Shown: positions 1-5,822 of the stretch, piece after piece
Layout of the letters: every line of letters begins with the position of its first letter
Numbering within the stretch: position 1 is the first letter of the stretch
Source of the DNA: Spartobacteria bacterium
GTDB taxonomy: Bacteria > Verrucomicrobiota > Verrucomicrobiia > Chthoniobacterales > Chthoniobacteraceae
DNA length: 8,136 nucleotides
Direction of reading: 5' to 3'
Assembly: GCA_025355595.1 (NCBI GenBank)
Contig: JANXZI010000532.1
Location: 1-8,136 of the forward strand
The notes under the pieces: model-generated
Databases searched by the model: none
What the model saw: the letters and a program-made list of their open reading frames with translations, nothing else
Told to the model about the DNA's origin: nothing
Position numbers and translations under genes: made by a program

Positions 1-671
1 TAGTGCTTGGTCAGCTCGACCTTCGTCGCGCGTTCGAGATCGCAGGCATTCGCCTCGTCCGTGTCCATGTGGACTTCCAGTTTGAAGCTGGGATCCACCC
101 GCACGATCATCTCGTCAAAGCGCGTGTTGCACATCGGCGAAACCACTTTCATCGTGATCCGGTCGAGGTGTTTCACGCCGTAGAATTTCGCATCTGAGGG
201 CGACATGTGGACGTGCCGTGCCGCGCGGATGATGCCGTCCTTCATTTCGAGCATCCCCTTCGGCCCCATCACGTATCCGCCTGGTGTCCCCTTGATGTCA
301 CCCGACATGCGCACCGGAATGTCCATGCCGAGCTGAATCGCATCGGTGATCGCGAGTTCGATCTGCGTGAGATCCCTGCACGGTCCGAGGATGCGGAGAT
401 TCGGAATGACGCGGCGCCGCGGGCCGATGAGCGTCACCGTCTGCTCCGAGGCAAACTGCCCTTCCTGATACAGCATCTTGTGAACAGTCAGCTTCGCCCC
501 CTTGCCGAACAGCGTCTCCAGATTTTCCGGCGAAATGTGCATGTGCCGCGCCGAGCTGTTCACGACGAGCGTCGGCGCATTCGCGGGCGTTTCCTGACCG
601 AGTTGCTTCGCCAATGCCGAACGCACCAGGGCCTCGACTACGGGGCGGTTGGGGGCAGTGATGGCGCTCAT
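1..671 (-). CDS. pduL: PduL-type phosphate propanoyl/acetyltransferase, 3' end cut by window edge
   Basis: PduL transfers an acyl group between CoA and phosphate, recycling CoA inside bacterial microcompartments. The frame gives 223 residues from ATG at 669-671 and has no stop before the left edge, so probably only a few codons are missing. Both zinc-site HxH motifs of the family are visible: SARHMHIS (His43, His45) and ARHVHMSPSDA (His153, His155). A third His lies in EVHMDTDEANA (His201), with a candidate zinc-ligand Glu105. Residues 11-24 (VVEALVRSALAKQL) form an amphipathic helix followed by a linker, as expected of an encapsulation peptide targeting the enzyme to the shell lumen. The first in-frame stop upstream of the ATG is at 690-692 and no other ATG lies between; no Shine-Dalgarno is seen. 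The gene lies 95 bases downstream of a DeoR regulator on the same strand and has its own promoter. Family call very sure; substrate (acetyl or propanoyl) not decided by sequence. Confidence 0.95.
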   Translation of the reverse strand, partial: MSAITAPNRPVVEALVRSALAKQLGQETPANAPTLVVNSSARHMHISPENLETLFGKGAKLTVHKMLYQEGQFASEQTVTLIGPRRRVIPNLRILGPCRDLTQIELAITDAIQLGMDIPVRMSGDIKGTPGGYVMGPKGMLEMKDGIIRAARHVHMSPSDAKFYGVKHLDRITMKVVSPMCNTRFDEMIVRVDPSFKLEVHMDTDEANACDLERATKVELTKH

Positions 672-686
672 TGAGACAGGAGAAAA

Positions 687-695
687 TGTTTATGA
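687..695 (-). promoter_or_regulatory. shared element TCATAAACA at the pduL start site
   Basis: On the minus strand TCATAAACA begins exactly 9 bases after the -10 TATGAT and ends 15 bases before the pduL ATG. The identical 9-mer occurs at 1653-1661, 9 bases after the -10 of the regulator promoter. It overlaps the proximal arm of the 13-bp inverted repeat. Identity, orientation and spacing shared by two promoters suggest a common operator or start-site element. Confidence 0.6.
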
Positions 696-773
696 CTGGA
701 CGCAATCATATAAAAATCCGGGGGCAGGTCAATGGAAAACTTCACTTTTCTTACGCGTGAGTCCAGTCATAAA
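689..773. promoter_or_regulatory. 13-bp inverted repeat flanking the pduL promoter (candidate paired operators)
   Basis: TTTATGACTGGAC at 689-701 and its exact reverse complement GTCCAGTCATAAA at 761-773 are separated by 59 bases that contain the whole pduL promoter. The proximal arm sits on the predicted transcription start; the distal arm lies 28 bases upstream of the -35 and covers the stop codon of the regulator gene (767-769). A perfect 13-bp match placed symmetrically around a promoter next to a DeoR-type regulator is best read as a pair of operator sites. A long-stem hairpin in read-through RNA from the regulator gene is the alternative. Confidence 0.6.
705..732 (-). promoter_or_regulatory. 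sigma70-like promoter of pduL
   Basis: On the minus strand there is a -35 TTGACC (plus 727-732), a 16-base spacer and a -10 TATGAT (plus 705-710). This is close to the bacterial housekeeping consensus. Transcription would begin near 698, giving a leader of about 27 bases before the pduL ATG. It lies between the regulator stop and pduL, so pduL and whatever follows it can be transcribed independently of the regulator. Confidence 0.7.
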
Positions 774-1636
774 ATATGGATGGGCATTTCATCCGCATCC
801 GGCTCGCTGGAGGGTGCGTTTTCCGGGGCAGACGCCTTCCGCATTCCCGGCAATCCGCGGCCTTTCGGTGCGCGCTGGGCATCCTGCAAGATGATTCCCG
901 CCTGCGCGAGGCGCTCGGTCGAAACGTCCGTCACAAGCGCATCCACCCGATCCCACTGCACGAGGAAATGGGGGGCTTCCCGGTTGAGCTTCGAGCCATC
1001 AATGCAGAAAACCGCCCGCGTGCTGCGCTGGAGCACCACCCTTTGCTGGTCCACGATCGCCGACTGCGAGTTCCAGATCCCCTCCGGATTCATCGCTTCC
1101 GCAGAGAGGAATGCCGTGTCGAATTCCCAAAACTCCAGGCTCCTTTGGGCGGTCTCGCCGAGCAGCGTGGATTGGAGGTGGAGGAGTTGGCCCGCCACGA
1201 GAAACACCTGCACATCCGGGATCGCCGCCAGCATCTCACCGACGGGCAGATTGGAAGTCACGATGGTCGCCGGAGTGATCGGGTGATCGCGGAACGCCTC
1301 CGCCATCGCACAGATCGTCGTCCCGGAATCGAGAAAATAAGTCCCGCCTGGCTCCATGAACGCCAGCGCAGCCTTCGCGATTTTCGCCTTCGCCCGCGCG
1401 GACTTTCCCTGCCGGTCCCGGAATGACGGAAACCGGTCATTAAATTCCGACAGTGCTCCGCCATGCGTCCGCTTGATCTTCTTCTCACCGACGAGCGCCG
1501 CCAAGTCGCGCCGTGCCGTGGCCTCGGAAACCCCCAGCCGCCGGCACAGCTCCTTGACCGGCAGGTAGTGGTGCTGCCCGAGCAATTCCGCGAGCCGATC
1601 GCGGCGGGCCTGCACGATGTGGAAGGGGACTTTCAC
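767..1636 (-). CDS. DeoR-family transcriptional regulator, probable BMC locus regulator
   Basis: DeoR-type regulators bind DNA through an N-terminal helix-turn-helix and sense a sugar-phosphate-like ligand through a C-terminal domain related to ribose-5-phosphate isomerase. With the GTG at 1634-1636 the protein is 289 residues. The HTH lies near residues 14-50 (LPVKELCRRLGVSEATARRD) and is followed by KIKRTHGGAL. The sensor domain shows YFLDSGTTICAMAE, IVTSNLPVGEML and a late DALVTD. About 40 C-terminal residues after the sensor domain are polar, Pro/Ala-rich and extend past the usual 250-260 residues. The frame is open up to an ATG at 1789, with another ATG at 1690. I prefer the GTG because the -10 TATAAT (1671-1676) lies downstream of both, homology begins there, and the leader then matches that of pduL. 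Known PVM BMC loci carry a DeoR-type regulator; control of this locus is inferred. Confidence 0.9.
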   Translation of the reverse strand: MKVPFHIVQARRDRLAELLGQHHYLPVKELCRRLGVSEATARRDLAALVGEKKIKRTHGGALSEFNDRFPSFRDRQGKSARAKAKIAKAALAFMEPGGTYFLDSGTTICAMAEAFRDHPITPATIVTSNLPVGEMLAAIPDVQVFLVAGQLLHLQSTLLGETAQRSLEFWEFDTAFLSAEAMNPEGIWNSQSAIVDQQRVVLQRSTRAVFCIDGSKLNREAPHFLVQWDRVDALVTDVSTERLAQAGIILQDAQRAPKGRGLPGMRKASAPENAPSSEPDADEMPIHIL

Positions 1637-1652
1637 CCCGCGAGAGTTGCGG

Positions 1653-1676
1653 TGTTTATGAGCGATGTCAATTATA
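1653..1676 (-). promoter_or_regulatory. -10 and shared operator element of the regulator gene
   Basis: On the minus strand TATAAT (plus 1671-1676) is followed by 9 bases and then TCATAAACA (plus 1653-1661), the same arrangement as at pduL. The GTG start lies 16 bases further on, against 15 at pduL. I could not find a convincing -35; the best spacing falls on or beside the palindrome at 1685-1696, so the promoter may need an activator or be weak. The layout predicts autoregulation. Confidence 0.55.
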
Positions 1677-1684
1677 ACCGCACC

Positions 1685-1696
1685 TGCCATATGGCA
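1685..1696. promoter_or_regulatory. 12-bp perfect palindrome upstream of the regulator -10
   Basis: TGCCATATGGCA is a perfect 12-bp palindrome that ends 8 bases upstream of the TATAAT of the regulator promoter. Its position over the spacer and near the -35 is typical of a protein-binding site. The motif is not repeated at the pduL promoter, so if used it probably binds a different protein, or is a chance palindrome containing an NdeI-type core. Confidence 0.3.
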
Positions 1697-1730
1697 CACA
1701 TCACCGGACAGAAAGCGGGAAGGCATGCCC

Positions 1731-1870
1731 CGGGCAAGGGTGGGCGTCCGGCCTGACGTATTCCGCGCGGAATATACCCGGACACCCAAAGGCAGTCGGA
1801 TGGCCTGTGGACGTCCGCCGCGTGCTGCGCGGGACGCGCAGCACGGCAGTCGGGACGCCTACCCTGCCCG
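1731..1870. repeat. 140-bp intergenic element with terminal inverted repeats, MITE-like
   Basis: The left end (1731-1750, beginning CGGGCAAGGGTGGGCG) and the reverse complement of the right end (1851-1870, beginning CGGGCAGGGTAGGCG) align over about 20 bases with one mismatch and two single-base gaps. Inside are a perfect 16-bp palindrome TATTCCGCGCGGAATA (1759-1774), a 10-bp stem with a 5-base loop (1821-1845), and a direct repeat GGCAGTCGG (1791-1799 and 1845-1853). There is no coding potential I trust. It fills the space between the SGNH gene and the regulator gene and contains the ATG at 1789, which argues against that being the true regulator start. No clear target-site duplication is visible. 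Confidence 0.55.
1821..1845. other. strong GC hairpin downstream of the SGNH gene
   Basis: CGTGCTGCGC (1821-1830), a 5-base loop GGGAC and GCGCAGCACG (1836-1845) form a perfect 10-bp stem. It lies 43 bases past the SGNH stop on the minus strand and could stop or pause transcription. No U-run follows on either strand, so it is not a standard intrinsic terminator. It is part of the 1731-1870 element. Confidence 0.5.
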
Positions 1871-1887
1871 ATGCACGGCCTCCTGCT

Positions 1888-2874
1888 TCATTTCGCAGTT
1901 GTCTGCACAAGCGGTGTGATTTTCACGGCGATGGCCCGTGCGAGGACATCGTGGCCGGGGGCTTTCAAGTGTGCGGTGTCCATGAAGAGCGGCGCGAAGT
2001 CCATGCCTGAGAGCGCTTCCTTCATTGAGAGCACATCCACGCCTGGCGCAGCGAATGAGCGCGCGAGATCGTCGAGGCCGCTGTCGTCGAGCGTGGCCTG
2101 CGCTCCGCTGCCACGCAGCCGGACTTGCGTGACAAGCAGCATGGGCACTCCGGCTTTGCGGCACGCGGCGATGTCCTCGGCGAGAAAATTGCGGACGCGA
2201 TCCTGCCAGGCGCGGATTTGTTTTTCGTCGGTCATCGCGATGATCTTTGCGCCAGCGTCATTCACGCCTTCTTGTGCACGAATTTTTTCCGGCAGCAGCG
2301 ACCAGAAGACGCTCTCGGTTTTCACCTCGTGGAGTCGCCGCACGAGGAGGCTTTTCATCAGCAGGTTTTTCGGGTGCCAGCCTTGGAAATCCTGGCTGCG
2401 CTGCCACTCGCGTTCGTCCTCGTATTCGTTCGAGTTGTTCACGTGGCGGATGATGAGGCTCGGCTGATACTTCAGCGCCTGCGTGAGCACGACGTGGCAG
2501 CGGTGCGCGCCGTAGCCGGGCAGGCAGAGATTCCAACCCTCGGCGGCGACGCCGCGTGCGCGGAGCAATTCCGCGAGCCGCGTCGAATACGTCTCCGCGA
2601 CCGATGGCCCGCGCGGTACGGAATCGCCGACGACCATGATGCGGAAAGTATCCTGCGGCTTTTGCTGCGCGTAGTGCTGCGGAAAAAAGCGGCGGCCTCC
2701 TGCGCGCACGAGATCGAGCGAGCCGTCGGACTTTTCCACGAAGCCCGCCGTTGGGTGAAAGCCGTAGTCGAAACGCCCTGCGAGCCCGCGTGACCAGAAG
2801 ACACGCACGGCGATCTCCGCGATGACGAGCACCGCGACGACGAGCAGGAATGATCGGGTGAAGGTGCGGCGCAT
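1888..2874 (-). CDS. membrane-anchored SGNH-hydrolase-family protein, MBOAT partner
   Basis: The 328-residue product has an N-terminal signal anchor (residues about 8-26, FLLVVAVLVIAEIAVRVFW), so the catalytic domain should lie outside the inner membrane. SGNH landmarks are present: the block I serine in VVGDSVPRG (Gly83-Asp84-Ser85), LPGYG near 118-122 for block II, an Asn-rich NNSNEYED (146-153) in the block III place, and the catalytic pair in MDTAHLKAPGH (Asp299, His302). Such proteins pair with MBOAT proteins, as in AlgI with AlgJ/AlgX, PatA with PatB and DltB with DltD, and finish or edit O-acylation of surface polymers. The start ATG overlaps the stop of the MBOAT gene as TGATG, which implies translational coupling and a joint function. 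The acceptor polymer cannot be read from sequence. The same frame stays open far upstream to 4617 but that part overlaps the MBOAT gene and is not coding. Confidence 0.88.
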   Translation of the reverse strand: MRRTFTRSFLLVVAVLVIAEIAVRVFWSRGLAGRFDYGFHPTAGFVEKSDGSLDLVRAGGRRFFPQHYAQQKPQDTFRIMVVGDSVPRGPSVAETYSTRLAELLRARGVAAEGWNLCLPGYGAHRCHVVLTQALKYQPSLIIRHVNNSNEYEDEREWQRSQDFQGWHPKNLLMKSLLVRRLHEVKTESVFWSLLPEKIRAQEGVNDAGAKIIAMTDEKQIRAWQDRVRNFLAEDIAACRKAGVPMLLVTQVRLRGSGAQATLDDSGLDDLARSFAAPGVDVLSMKEALSGMDFAPLFMDTAHLKAPGHDVLARAIAVKITPLVQTTAK

Positions 2875-4511
2875 CAGAATTGAAAGTAGATGAACTCGAC
2901 CTCGCCGCTGGTGCTCGACGCCACTGCGAGGAACATCAGCAGGTAAACGATGCCACGAATGGGCCACGGCCAAGCGTCGTTGTCCGACTCGTCGCCGGAA
3001 TGCCGCGCGGCGAATTGCAGCAGCGCGAGCGGCAGCGCGTGGATGGCGAACCAGAGTGCGGGCTTCAGCCAGTCCACGGCGACATTCACCACCGGCGTAG
3101 CGAGCACTTCGCCGATCGCGGGCTTTGACCATCCCATGCCGCTTGTGCTTTGCCAGTGGCCGAATGCGGCGAACCAATGGCCGAGTTGCGCGAGCGAGCC
3201 GCAGCGGAAAATCCCCCAGCCGACGAGCGTGAGCGCGAACATCAGCACGGTGCCGAGAAACATACGCGGCGCGCTTTTTGCCGACTCCAACGCGTGCAGC
3301 GGCGGCACGAGTCGGAAGAGGATCAGCAGCGCGCCGTGATACGCGCCCCAGAGGATGAACGTCCAATTTGCCCCGTGCCACAGCCCGGCGAGGACCATCG
3401 TGAGGCCAAGATTCCGCAGCGTGGCGAAGGTGCCGCCGCGATTTCCGCCGAGCGGAATATAGACGTAGTCGCGGAACCACGCGGAGAGGGTGATGTGCCA
3501 GCGCCGCCAGAAATCCGACGGGCCCTGCGCAAAATAGGGCAGGCGAAAATTGTGATTCAGCCGGAAGCCGAGCAGTTGCGCGGAGCCGCGCGCGATGTCG
3601 GTGTAGCCGGAGAAGTCGCCGTAAATTTGCACCGCAAACGCCAGCACACCGAGCAGCGCCCACGGGCCGTTCAGCGGTGTGTCCGCCGCGAAGGCATAGT
3701 TTGCCAGCAGCGCGCAGTTGTCGCCGACGAAGACCTTTTTGAACAAGCCGAACAGCAGCAGCCTTCCGCCGCGCTGGAACGCCGCGGGATCCCAGACGCG
3801 CGGCGTCTGAAATTGGGGGAGCATCTGGTGTGCGCGCTCGATCGGCCCGGCGACGAGCTGCGGGAAAAATGCGAGGAACGCGGCGAAGAGCGGGAAGTCC
3901 GAGACTGATTTCGTCTGGCCGCGATACACGTCGATCGTGTAGCTCATCGCTTGGAACGTGTAGAAGGAGATGCCCACCGGCAGGAGGATGTGCGGCAGCG
4001 TCCAGCCGGTCTTCCAGCCGATCGCATCGAGCAGATGCACGAGCGAATCCGCGAAGAAATTGCAGTATTTGAAGAAGCCGAGGACGACGAGATTCGAGCC
4101 GAGGCTGAGGAGCAAAAACGCCTTCCGCTGCCGCTGCTCCGGCACGCGCCAGAGCACCGTGTAGAGCGTGCAAAAAAGGATCGGCAGCGCGATTGCGGGT
4201 GCCAGGTGCGGCCAGGCGACATCGTGATTTTGCACATGCGCAATCTTGCAAAAGAGCAGCCACAGCGCGGGCAGCGAAGTCATCGCCGCGACCTGCTTCA
4301 GCGCGGTGCGTCGCTTTTCCATCGCGAGCGCAGCGTAGAAATCCACAATCGTCGTCGTGAAATGCAGCGCGAGAAATCGCGCATCCCACGCACCGTAGAA
4401 AAAATAGCTCGCCGCCAGCAGCAGCCAGATGCGCCCGCGCCACGGCAGCCGCCAGTACAGCGCAAACACGCCGAGGAGCAGCGCTGCAAATTGCCACGAG
4501 GTGAAGGACAT
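2874..4511 (-). CDS. MBOAT-family O-acyltransferase, AlgI/DltB-like
   Basis: Membrane-bound O-acyltransferases pass acyl groups across the membrane to extracellular polysaccharides or cell-wall polymers. The product is 545 residues with many hydrophobic segments and starts MSFTSWQF, a typical family start. Hallmarks are FFPQLVAGPIER (215-226), IYGDFSGYTDIARG (296-309), PYFAQGPSDFWRRWHITLS (325-343, His339), FRDYVYIPLGGNRGG (346-360) and the invariant catalytic histidine in LAGLWHGANW (His379). The C-terminus FIYFQF is also a family signature. Length and all core motifs are intact. The frame is open further upstream to 5411, but there it runs out of frame through the GH16 gene, so ATG 4511 is chosen. 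The next gene overlaps by one base and encodes its SGNH partner. Acyl donor and acceptor are unknown. Confidence 0.95.
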   Translation of the reverse strand: MSFTSWQFAALLLGVFALYWRLPWRGRIWLLLAASYFFYGAWDARFLALHFTTTIVDFYAALAMEKRRTALKQVAAMTSLPALWLLFCKIAHVQNHDVAWPHLAPAIALPILFCTLYTVLWRVPEQRQRKAFLLLSLGSNLVVLGFFKYCNFFADSLVHLLDAIGWKTGWTLPHILLPVGISFYTFQAMSYTIDVYRGQTKSVSDFPLFAAFLAFFPQLVAGPIERAHQMLPQFQTPRVWDPAAFQRGGRLLLFGLFKKVFVGDNCALLANYAFAADTPLNGPWALLGVLAFAVQIYGDFSGYTDIARGSAQLLGFRLNHNFRLPYFAQGPSDFWRRWHITLSAWFRDYVYIPLGGNRGGTFATLRNLGLTMVLAGLWHGANWTFILWGAYHGALLILFRLVPPLHALESAKSAPRMFLGTVLMFALTLVGWGIFRCGSLAQLGHWFAAFGHWQSTSGMGWSKPAIGEVLATPVVNVAVDWLKPALWFAIHALPLALLQFAARHSGDESDNDAWPWPIRGIVYLLMFLAVASSTSGEVEFIYFQF

Positions 4512-4647
4512 CGTCGGCGCGGCGTACAGGGCCGCTCGGGGTGTTGTCCATTCGCAAGATTTGCGTCTTCGCGTGACGCGATATTTCCCTCGCCGACCGA
4601 CGGAAGGAGACGGGCATCCTCTTGCCTCTTGCCTCTGCCGCTCACGC

Positions 4648-4667
4648 TGCGTCGCGATCACGACGCA
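4648..4667. promoter_or_regulatory. 20-bp near-perfect palindrome upstream of the MBOAT gene
   Basis: TGCGTCG, then CGATCA, then CGACGCA form a palindrome with one mismatched pair across 20 bases. It lies in the 236-base gap between the GH16 stop and the MBOAT start, about 137 bases upstream of the MBOAT ATG. A second, smaller palindrome GTATTGAATAC sits at 4678-4688. Either could be an operator for the MBOAT-SGNH operon; no promoter in this gap was clear enough to call. The rest of the gap holds a short tandem (CTTGCCT twice, from 4621) and a run of seven T at about 4713-4719. Confidence 0.3.
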
Positions 4668-4747
4668 TGAAGACCCCGTATTGAATACTGTCGGCCCCGC
4701 ATTCGACCTTCGATTTTTTTGAAGTACCCGCCTCCTGCCGTCGGCGG

Positions 4748-5527
4748 CTACTTTTCGTAGAAGCGCACGTAGTCCACCACGAACTTCACCTTGCTCAATG
4801 CCCGGTCGCCGTAGCCGCCGGCGGGGATACTCCACGACCACAGCTTGTTTGAAACCTCCGTGCTCAGCACGATCATCTGCGGACGCCGGGAGACGGGGCC
4901 GGGTGTCTGCCAGAGCATTTTTCCATCGATGAAAAAGCGGTAGCCCGTCTCGCTCCATTCGCAGCCGTAAGTGTGAAAGCCCTTGTCGAGCCCGAGGTCG
5001 GGTGTGAGAAAGCCGGAGCCGTTGCGATGAGCCGCGTAGCCGTCCCAGTGGAGCGTGAAATTCGCCTGTCCCGTCATGCGTTTCCCCTCGTGATCGAGCT
5101 CGCGGTGCTCGACGAAATCCACCTCGTTCCCCGATGCCGCCACCTTCCCGATGTGCTCGCCCATGTCCGGCAGCAGCATCAGCTCCGAGATTGTCCAGAA
5201 GACGGACCATGTCGCCGGCGCGTCGTGCCACTCGATGCGCGCCTCGTAGTAGCCGAAGGACGGCTCGAAGATGCCCTGTGTGGAAATCATCCCGGTAAAG
5301 TGCTTCCCGCCCTCGGTGAAAGTCGTGATGGTCAGCTTGCCGTCCGCGACCGTCACTGCGTCGGATGTGTTGATTGCATCGCGGCGCTTGCCGGGCAGCC
5401 AGACTTTCCACTTCGTCGCGTCGAGCTGCGTGCCGTCAAATTCATCGGCCCACTTCAGTTTGTAACCCGGCGGCGGCTCGGCGCACGCGAGCGCGGAGAG
5501 GAAAAGCAGCGGGGTGAAAAACTTCAT
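4748..5527 (-). CDS. secreted glycoside hydrolase family 16 protein
   Basis: GH16 enzymes cut beta-1,3, beta-1,4 or mixed glucans and galactans by a retaining mechanism. The product is 259 residues. A signal peptide (MKFFTPLLFLSALACA, likely cut before Glu17) sends it to the periplasm or outside. The mature start shows WADEFDGTQLDATKW, and the catalytic signature ExDxxE is intact in GNEVDFVEHR (Glu135, Asp137, Glu140). ANFTLHWDGY and GFHTYGCEWSETGYRFFIDG are typical later strands of the jelly-roll fold. It consists of the catalytic domain alone, with no carbohydrate-binding module. The minus-strand ATG at 5525-5527 has no Shine-Dalgarno. It lies upstream of the MBOAT-SGNH pair on the same strand with a 236-base gap, so co-expression is possible but not shown. 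The substrate is not determined. Confidence 0.92.
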   Translation of the reverse strand: MKFFTPLLFLSALACAEPPPGYKLKWADEFDGTQLDATKWKVWLPGKRRDAINTSDAVTVADGKLTITTFTEGGKHFTGMISTQGIFEPSFGYYEARIEWHDAPATWSVFWTISELMLLPDMGEHIGKVAASGNEVDFVEHRELDHEGKRMTGQANFTLHWDGYAAHRNGSGFLTPDLGLDKGFHTYGCEWSETGYRFFIDGKMLWQTPGPVSRRPQMIVLSTEVSNKLWSWSIPAGGYGDRALSKVKFVVDYVRFYEK

Positions 5528-5593
5528 CGCCGCGAGTGGTGTGCGCCGGCGCGCGGCGAGTCAACTCCTCGGCATCGGACAGTGGCTCAATTT

Positions 5594-5736
5594 CGTTTTT
5601 GGAACGCAGCGACGCAGAGACGCGGAGAGGAAAGAAATGGGATCGGTGTTCGGTGTTCGGTTGATGGATACGCGGCTGCGACAGCCATCGGACACCGCCT
5701 TCCTCTCTGCGCCTCTGCGTCTCTGCGTTTGAAAAT
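5594..5736. repeat. inverted-repeat element of the CGCAGAGACGCAGAG type
   Basis: The left arm (about 5604-5635, containing GACGCAGAGACGCGGAGAGG) and the reverse complement of the right arm (about 5697-5729, containing CTCTGCGTCTCTGCG) agree at about 28 of 32 positions by hand alignment. The symmetry continues inward (CGGTGTTCGGTG against CGGTGTCCGATG, with 10 of 12 matching) to a central hairpin GGCTG-CGA-CAGCC at 5674-5686, and outward into TTCGTTTTT against TTCATTTTC. The whole could fold as one long cruciform or RNA hairpin. Sequences of this CGCAGAGACGCAGAGG type recur between genes in several bacterial phyla, from memory. It fills most of the gap between the divergent GH16 and mtnA genes and encodes nothing credible. 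Confidence 0.7.
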
Positions 5737-5822
5737 GAACCCCTCCCGACACTGAGCCAGCACCCGGCACCGCACCGGCTCGACAACGTTCGCGCGCTCG
5801 GGGATGAACACGCGCCACCGCC

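Noticed and set aside
207..674. Plus-strand open frame opposite pduL
   Set aside because: His/Arg-rich shadow frame antisense to a gene with intact zinc-site motifs.
1637..1789. Longer versions of the DeoR regulator starting at ATG 1690 or 1789
   Set aside because: Both start codons precede the TATAAT at 1671-1676, the added residues do not resemble the family, and 1789 lies inside the 1731-1870 repeat element.
2875..4617. Upstream part of a 909-codon minus-strand frame that ends in the SGNH gene
   Set aside because: It overlaps the MBOAT gene in another frame and reads as Arg/Ala-rich noise; only the last 328 codons, from ATG 2874, are coding.
4709..4760. Possible intrinsic terminator near the GH16 stop (CCGCC...GGCGG with a T-run nearby)
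   Set aside because: The stem is only five pairs and the T-run is not directly 3' of it on the strand of GH16 transcription.
4512..5411. Upward extension of the MBOAT frame by 300 codons
   Set aside because: It crosses the GH16 gene out of frame and has no family similarity; the MBOAT family start matches ATG 4511.
5780..5808. Possible promoter TCGACA-N17-GATGAA upstream of mtnA
   Set aside because: The -10 matches consensus at only three positions and the predicted start would leave almost no leader; too weak to call.
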